Assembly: GCA_002172355.2 (NCBI GenBank)
Contig: NHGH02000022.1
Location: 7,490 to 16,968, forward strand
DNA: 9,479 bases
Reading direction: 5' to 3'
Source: Euryarchaeota archaeon TMED132
GTDB lineage: Archaea > Thermoplasmatota > Poseidoniia > Poseidoniales > Poseidoniaceae
The notes under the pieces were generated by a model. The model was not told the DNA's origin and made no database searches. It worked only from the letters and a program-made list of their open reading frames with translations. A program made the translations under genes and the position numbers. This document shows positions 5,794 through 9,479 of this stretch, in pieces (the stretch's first letter is position 1; every line of letters begins with the position of its first letter).

Positions 5794-6942
5794 ATGGTCA
5801 ACTTTCAGTTAGATGAGATGCAAGAGATGTTGAAAGAGCTTGCTCATGAATTTTCAATGGAAGAAGTTAGACCAAATGCTGAACATTGGGATAATGAAGC
5901 CTTATATCCAAAAGAGGCAATCATGAAAGCCCATGAAATGGGATTACTTAATTTGCATATTCCTGAAGCATATGGCGGCCCAGGTCTAGGTTGCATGGAA
6001 GAAGTAATTGTCAATGAAGAATTAGCATGGGGCGACCCTGGTTTTGCTACAGCAGCATATGCAACCGCTCTAGCATGTGCTCCAATAATTACAGGTGGAA
6101 CTGAAAATCAAAAGCAGAAATGGCTAGGAATGGTTGCTAAAGAAGGTGCTCTAGCATCATACGCAGTTACTGAGCCGGGAGCTGGTTCGGATGTTGCTGC
6201 TTGTAAGACAACAGCGATTAGGGATGGAGATCAATACATAATCAATGGAGAAAAAATGTGGATTACCGGTGCAGGACATTCTGATTTCTTTTTTGTACTC
6301 GCTAAAACAGATCCTGATGCAGGTTATCGAGGTATGTCAGGATTTATCGTCGAAAAAGGCGCTGAAGGATTCTCTCTAGGTAAAAAAGAAACCAATATGG
6401 GTCAAAGGTGCTCAGATACACGTTCAATTGTTTTTGATAATGTAAGAGTTCCAGCCGACCAATTAATCGGAGAAACTGAATCAGGAGGATGGATGAATGC
6501 TATGAAAGCATTCGATTTGAGTAGGCCAAATATTGCTGCCCATGCTACAGGTTTATCGCGTGCTTCTTACGAGCATGCTCTACAATACTCAAATGAAAGG
6601 ATGACATTTGGTAAGCCACTTCACAAGCATCAAGCAATACAATTCATGCTTGCAGATATGAAAACTAAGATAGAGGCATCTCGGATGTTGACATGGATGT
6701 CGGCATCACAATCCGATTCGGGCATCAAGAACACCGAATCAGCAGCACATGCCAAGAGATTTGCTGCAGATACTGCCATGGAAGTCTCTACAGATGCAGT
6801 TCAGATTTTTGGTGGATATGGTTATTCTGAAGAATACCCGGTTTCAAGATTGATGCGAGGTGCAAAGGTTATGCAAATTTATGAAGGTTCATCTCAAGTT
6901 CAAAGAATGATTATTGGAAGAGAGATAACTAAGGATTTCTAA
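5794..6942 (+). CDS. Acyl-CoA dehydrogenase
   Basis: This FAD enzyme inserts a trans-2,3 double bond into an acyl-CoA and hands electrons to an electron-transfer flavoprotein. The 382-residue length is typical of the short/medium-chain and branched-chain family. Visible features in order are the N-terminal all-alpha domain (about 1-115), the flavin-binding motif YAVTEPGAGSDVA (123-135), NGEKMWITGAG (151-161) of the central beta domain, and the C-terminal helical domain with ERMTFGKPLHKHQAIQ. Near the end, QIYEGSSQVQR carries Glu364 at the catalytic-base position used by MCAD and SCAD; isovaleryl- and long-chain enzymes use a base elsewhere. The sequence does not fix the chain length. The gene has its own promoter, 50 bases after the exchanger stop. 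Its TAA overlaps the stop of the opposing gene. Together with the E1 gene it could belong to branched-chain or fatty acid breakdown, but no thiolase, hydratase or ETF gene is nearby. Confidence 0.95.
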   Translation: MVNFQLDEMQEMLKELAHEFSMEEVRPNAEHWDNEALYPKEAIMKAHEMGLLNLHIPEAYGGPGLGCMEEVIVNEELAWGDPGFATAAYATALACAPIITGGTENQKQKWLGMVAKEGALASYAVTEPGAGSDVAACKTTAIRDGDQYIINGEKMWITGAGHSDFFFVLAKTDPDAGYRGMSGFIVEKGAEGFSLGKKETNMGQRCSDTRSIVFDNVRVPADQLIGETESGGWMNAMKAFDLSRPNIAAHATGLSRASYEHALQYSNERMTFGKPLHKHQAIQFMLADMKTKIEASRMLTWMSASQSDSGIKNTESAAHAKRFAADTAMEVSTDAVQIFGGYGYSEEYPVSRLMRGAKVMQIYEGSSQVQRMIIGREITKDF

Positions 6943-7682
6943 TCTTTCTTTCCGTCATGATACCTATCATCTTGCCTTTCCCAAGTATCGATGAAGTTTT
7001 CGGCATCAAATATTTCTTGATTTTCCATTTCCTGCTTTGCTTCATGGAGTCTATTTTGCCAATCATTCCACATCTGTTCATCAATATCTGGGTGGTCTAG
7101 ATAATGTTCATCAAAATTACTGAATGGTGGATTTTCACAAATATAATCCACTTCCTCTTCGATAATATCTAACTCGCTTCCATCATTTCGCTCTGTCTGA
7201 TAGAAATCCTCCATATTTTGCATATCAATTTCAGTCATAATCCCTTCTTCTTGGAATACAATTACTTCTTGGAGAAAATCTCTCTTGCAAACCAAGAATT
7301 GAGCTAATAATGGTACACTCATAGCAGTACGTCTATCATTTCGCAAGGATAATGCTAATGCTGCCAACCTATCTCCTATTGGCATTTTATTTCCATTTCC
7401 ATTGGTATTGATACAAATATCCGCATTGAATCTATTATTTCGAATCAGATCATTCTTATTAGCAGCCCCTCGAACTTCAATATGCCATGTTTCATTTTCA
7501 AAGGGGCTGAACATGTGCTTGTCTCTGACTTTAGCTGAAGCATGATACCAACGTCTTGATTCACCATTCACTGTCATTGAAATATAGTTTGGAAGACTGA
7601 ATTTTACATCCATCCAATCATTTTCTTTAGTTATGTCTTCGAGTAATTCTAGTGAACGCTTTTCAGGGTCTTGCTTAGACAT
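6939..7682 (-). CDS. Hypothetical protein, 247 residues, acidic C-terminus
   Basis: I do not recognise a family. The protein looks soluble, with no membrane segment or signal peptide. Residues about 20-90 look beta-rich (DVKFSLPNYISMTVNGES, WYHASAKV, TWHIEVRGAA). A helical part around 100-145 (IGDRLAALALSLRNDRR, then SVPLLAQFLVCKRDFLQEVIVF) follows. The last 100 residues are very acidic and rich in aromatic and Asn/Gln residues (NDWQNRLHEAKQEMENQE), ending in DDRYHDGKKD. It is accepted as real because it is long, uninterrupted and has a TATA element (TTAATAAA on this strand) about 26 bases upstream of the ATG at 7682. It is divergent from the MocA-like gene. Its TAG stop overlaps the acyl-CoA dehydrogenase TAA on the other strand, so the two genes share four bases. 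No function is proposed. Confidence 0.75.
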   Translation of the reverse strand: MSKQDPEKRSLELLEDITKENDWMDVKFSLPNYISMTVNGESRRWYHASAKVRDKHMFSPFENETWHIEVRGAANKNDLIRNNRFNADICINTNGNGNKMPIGDRLAALALSLRNDRRTAMSVPLLAQFLVCKRDFLQEVIVFQEEGIMTEIDMQNMEDFYQTERNDGSELDIIEEEVDYICENPPFSNFDEHYLDHPDIDEQMWNDWQNRLHEAKQEMENQEIFDAENFIDTWERQDDRYHDGKKD

Positions 7683-7703
7683 ATCAAATTAGTTTTTCAA
7701 CAG

Positions 7704-7711
7704 TTTATTAA
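7704..7711. promoter_or_regulatory. TATA box for the 247-residue gene, possibly shared with the MocA-like gene
   Basis: On the minus strand it reads TTAATAAA, centred about 26 bases before the ATG at 7682, ideal for a leaderless transcript. On the plus strand it reads TTTATTAA, which also resembles a TATA box and lies about 48 bases before the ATG at 7756. It could therefore also drive the MocA-like gene with a leader of about 20 bases. A weaker alternative for that gene is ATAAACAC at 7721-7728. Confidence 0.5.
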
Positions 7712-7755
7712 GGATTAACCATAAACACAAAAGCCAACTTCTTTCTAACCGATTT

Positions 7756-8346
7756 ATGGCCAGCAATCCTCCAGCAATAATTATTGCAGCAGGGCTAAGC
7801 AAACGACTAGGTCGGCACAAAGCATTTGTGGAAATTGCTGGTAAGACATTATTGCAACATGCTATTATCAGGTTACAATCATTGAATTGTAAACCTATAG
7901 TTATAGTAACCAATCAAGATTGTTTATTTCAGGCAACAGTTGAATCAAATGGAGCAAAAGTTTCGTTAAATGTCAATCCGGATGAAGGTAGGACAGGAAC
8001 AATTCAGATAGGTCTATCCGCTATTATTGATGAAATTGGAAGGATGCCAAAAAAAGTTATCCTTGCTCCGGTCGATAGACCTGGATGGGGCTTGAAAAGT
8101 ATAGTTAAATTGATTGATAATGACATTAGTTCATGTCTTTCCTCTAAAGGGATAAATGGCCACCCTGTTAGTTTAGTAGGGAGTGACTTACATAAATTAT
8201 TAGCAGCCGATAAAGAAACACCTTTAAGAGATATAATTTCATTCGAAAAAGTGGAGGTCGAAGAGCCTCTACTTGGATTGAATATCGATACTGAAGAAGA
8301 TTTGATTAGGCTAAATGATAATTCAGAATTCTTTGAACAACCTTAA
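7756..8346 (+). CDS. mocA: MobA/MocA-like nucleotidyltransferase, probable molybdenum cofactor cytidylyltransferase
   Basis: This protein probably transfers CMP from CTP to molybdopterin-Mo to make the dinucleotide cofactor used by xanthine-dehydrogenase-type enzymes. It is 196 residues long, the usual size. The nucleotide-binding signature IIAAGLSKRLGRHK (9-22) has the form AAGxSxRxGxxK. NPDEGRTGTIQIGLSA (74-89) matches the second conserved loop. VDRPG (106-110) holds the metal-binding Asp107, where homologues often have DQP or DMP. NGHPVSL (134-140) matches the GHPV motif seen in MocA rather than the form of the guanylyltransferase MobA. LNIDTEEDL (175-183) is the usual C-terminal signature. 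The XdhC-family gene 37 bases downstream supports the cytidylyl role, because XdhC handles that cofactor. An alternative is another MobA-like sugar or nucleotide transferase. It probably heads a two-gene operon. Confidence 0.85.
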   Translation: MASNPPAIIIAAGLSKRLGRHKAFVEIAGKTLLQHAIIRLQSLNCKPIVIVTNQDCLFQATVESNGAKVSLNVNPDEGRTGTIQIGLSAIIDEIGRMPKKVILAPVDRPGWGLKSIVKLIDNDISSCLSSKGINGHPVSLVGSDLHKLLAADKETPLRDIISFEKVEVEEPLLGLNIDTEEDLIRLNDNSEFFEQP

Positions 8347-8383
8347 TCGCAAAAAGTATGTGTTAAGAACTCTAGCCTTAACC

Positions 8384-9250
8384 ATGACAGCAACCGTTCT
8401 ACGCTGGGCATTAGATTGCCTAAACCAGCGTAAAGCGGTAGTTTTAGCAACGGTTATTGAGACCTCAGGTAGCGTTCCTGGTAAAGTAGGAGCAAGGATT
8501 GCAATGAGTGACTTGGGCAATAGTTGGGTTGGTACAGTTGGTGGAGCAGGACTTGAAATGAAGGTATTAAGCCGCTGTAAAGATTTAATCAAAAAATACT
8601 CTAATCCTTATGGGGAAGTAAAAATATTCGGACTTAACAAAGGTGCGAAGGGCTATGAAGTGCAACCTCTTGATTCATTATGCGGGGGCAGAGTGACTCT
8701 GTCCATCGAGGTTATGATTCCTATGCCACACATACTTCTAATCGGTGGTGGGCATTGTGCTCAGGCATTAGCAGACAGTATCGATTTGTTAGGATGGTCT
8801 TTTTCTGTTCACGATACTCGTCAAGAGTTTTGCAATAGTGAATTATTCCCTTCATCGTCTAAACTTTATCACTCCAATGTTGCTGATTTTCTTAAATCAA
8901 TAGAAAACGAAGAGCCTTCAAAGTTCTCTGACATCCTTTTACTTGGCCATGATTGGAGCGAAGATCAACAAAGATTACTCGGTTTATTAGAACTTTTTTC
9001 AAATTCCAATTTAGAATTAAATGGCTCTCAAGCGCCTCGAATTGGAGTCATAGGTAGTAGGTCTAAGTGGCAAGAATTTGAAAAGCAAGGGCTAGAAAAA
9101 GGAATTAGTCAAGAGATGCTCGATTCGGTCATATGCCCAATTGGACTAAACATAGGTGCACAATCACCCGAAGAAATTGCAATTGCAGTTTTAGCTCAAG
9201 TAATGTCGAACTTCAAGAATATTGACCCCAATGAACCTAATTGGAGATAG
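8384..9250 (+). CDS. xdhC: XdhC/CoxI family molybdenum cofactor insertion/maturation protein
   Basis: Proteins of this family bind molybdenum cofactor, help its sulfuration and deliver it to xanthine dehydrogenase or CO dehydrogenase-like enzymes in the cytoplasm. It is 288 residues from the ATG at 8384. An upstream in-frame ATG at 8315 overlaps the MocA-like gene and adds 23 residues unlike the family, so it was rejected. The XdhC domain (about 5-110) shows LATVIETSGSVPGKVGARIA (21-40), GTVGGAGLE (50-58) and LCGGRV (99-104). A Rossmann-type domain follows, with HILLIGGGHCAQALA (116-130), IGVIGSRSKW (220-229) and CPIGLNIGAQSPEEIA (251-266), all family signatures. GTVGGAGLE is closer to the GTxGGG form of XdhC than to the GSVSGGCVE form of many CoxI-like members. 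The canonical TH motif reads GH at 188-189. The molybdoenzyme client is not in the window. The stop is one base from that of orn. Confidence 0.92.
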   Translation: MTATVLRWALDCLNQRKAVVLATVIETSGSVPGKVGARIAMSDLGNSWVGTVGGAGLEMKVLSRCKDLIKKYSNPYGEVKIFGLNKGAKGYEVQPLDSLCGGRVTLSIEVMIPMPHILLIGGGHCAQALADSIDLLGWSFSVHDTRQEFCNSELFPSSSKLYHSNVADFLKSIENEEPSKFSDILLLGHDWSEDQQRLLGLLELFSNSNLELNGSQAPRIGVIGSRSKWQEFEKQGLEKGISQEMLDSVICPIGLNIGAQSPEEIAIAVLAQVMSNFKNIDPNEPNWR

Positions 9251-9251
9251 A

Positions 9252-9479
9252 TTATCTAAACACTTTATCTCTAAAATATTCTAATTCCTCAACCGACTCA
9301 ATGATGTCATCTAGGGCTAGATGTGCTCCTTTTTTGGGATATTTATCTACTTCTGGATACCATCTCCTTGCCAGTTCTTTAACAGTTGAAACATCTATCA
9401 TTCGATAGTGTAAATATTCAGCAACATTTGGCATTTCCTTTTCTAAAAACCGTCTGTCATTCCAAACACTATTGCCGCA
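9252..9479 (-). CDS. orn: Oligoribonuclease, C-terminal part (5' end outside window)
   Basis: Orn is a DEDDh 3'-5' exonuclease that degrades two- to five-nucleotide RNAs at the last step of RNA turnover. Only the last 75 residues are in the window; the frame is open to the right edge, and the ATG at 9434 is internal. [11 protein letters not shown] (1-11 of the visible part) matches the motif around the second catalytic Asp (Asp8 here). [19 protein letters not shown] and [10 protein letters not shown] follow, with the third motif His53 and Asp58. The first motif (DxE) would lie off the window. Orn is best known from Proteobacteria, Actinobacteria and eukaryotes, so its presence in an archaeal-looking context suggests lateral transfer or a lineage-specific feature. 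It converges on the XdhC gene with one base between stops. Confidence 0.93.
   Translation of the reverse strand, partial: CGNSVWNDRRFLEKEMPNVAEYLHYRMIDVSTVKELARRWYPEVDKYPKKGAHLALDDIIESVEELEYFRDKVFR

Noticed and set aside
8315..8383. Upstream ATG start for the XdhC gene
   Set aside because: It would overlap the end of the MocA-like gene and add 23 residues unlike XdhC N-termini, whereas the ATG at 8384 gives the usual short helix before LATVIET.
7689..8592. Minus-strand ORFs at 7689-7913 and 8323-8592
   Set aside because: They are antisense to conserved MocA and XdhC motifs and contain no recognisable domain.
1..9479. CRISPR array, insertion sequence, tRNA, prophage or defence island
   Set aside because: No spaced direct repeats, transposase, cloverleaf-like sequence, or nuclease/helicase/toxin gene set was seen; apart from three unrecognised small or medium proteins the genes are metabolic, transport or housekeeping.

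Overview
The window looks like part of an AT-rich archaeal chromosome, most likely from an uncultured marine Thermoplasmatota-type lineage (Marine Group II/III-like). No marker gene is present, so this placement is an inference. It rests on archaeal-style TATA elements about 25-30 bases upstream of several start codons with no Shine-Dalgarno sequence (best at 2313, 5794 and 7682), very compact gene packing, and a gene set of aerobic heterotrophic metabolism. No rRNA, tRNA, CRISPR array, transposase or phage gene was seen.

Layout. Bases 2-1984 (+) encode a fused alpha-beta E1 subunit of a 2-oxoacid dehydrogenase, cut at its 5' end by the window edge. It meets tail-to-tail an unknown 107-residue protein (1990-2313, -). 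A divergent promoter region leads to an isocitrate/isopropylmalate dehydrogenase family enzyme (2417-3598, +), which converges on a small acidic coiled-coil protein (3612-3872, -). An aquaporin-family channel (3903-4532, -) lies upstream of the coiled-coil gene on the same strand. A second divergent region separates the aquaporin from a CaCA-family cation/Ca2+ exchanger (4625-5743, +). An acyl-CoA dehydrogenase follows (5794-6942, +). Its stop codon overlaps that of an unknown 247-residue protein (6939-7682, -). After a third divergent promoter come a MobA/MocA-like nucleotidyltransferase (7756-8346, +) and an XdhC-family protein (8384-9250, +). The C-terminal part of oligoribonuclease (9252-9479, -) runs off the right edge.

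How the genes fit together. The clearest functional unit is the pair at 7756-9250. MocA-like proteins make the cytidylylated molybdenum cofactor, and XdhC proteins bind and deliver it to xanthine-dehydrogenase-type enzymes. No molybdoenzyme is in the window, so the client must be elsewhere. The E1, the dehydrogenase at 2417 and the acyl-CoA dehydrogenase are compatible with 2-oxoacid/branched-chain and acyl-CoA metabolism, but they are separate transcription units and no shared pathway is shown.

Most of the window is ordinary core metabolism. The points most worth a second look are residue-level departures in otherwise recognisable families (NADP-type pocket in the 2417 dehydrogenase, asymmetric ion site in the exchanger, Ala in the aquaporin filter), a perfect inverted repeat over the aquaporin start codon, two unrecognised proteins, and four tail-to-tail gene junctions with almost no room for terminators. 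I saw no convincing new multi-gene system.
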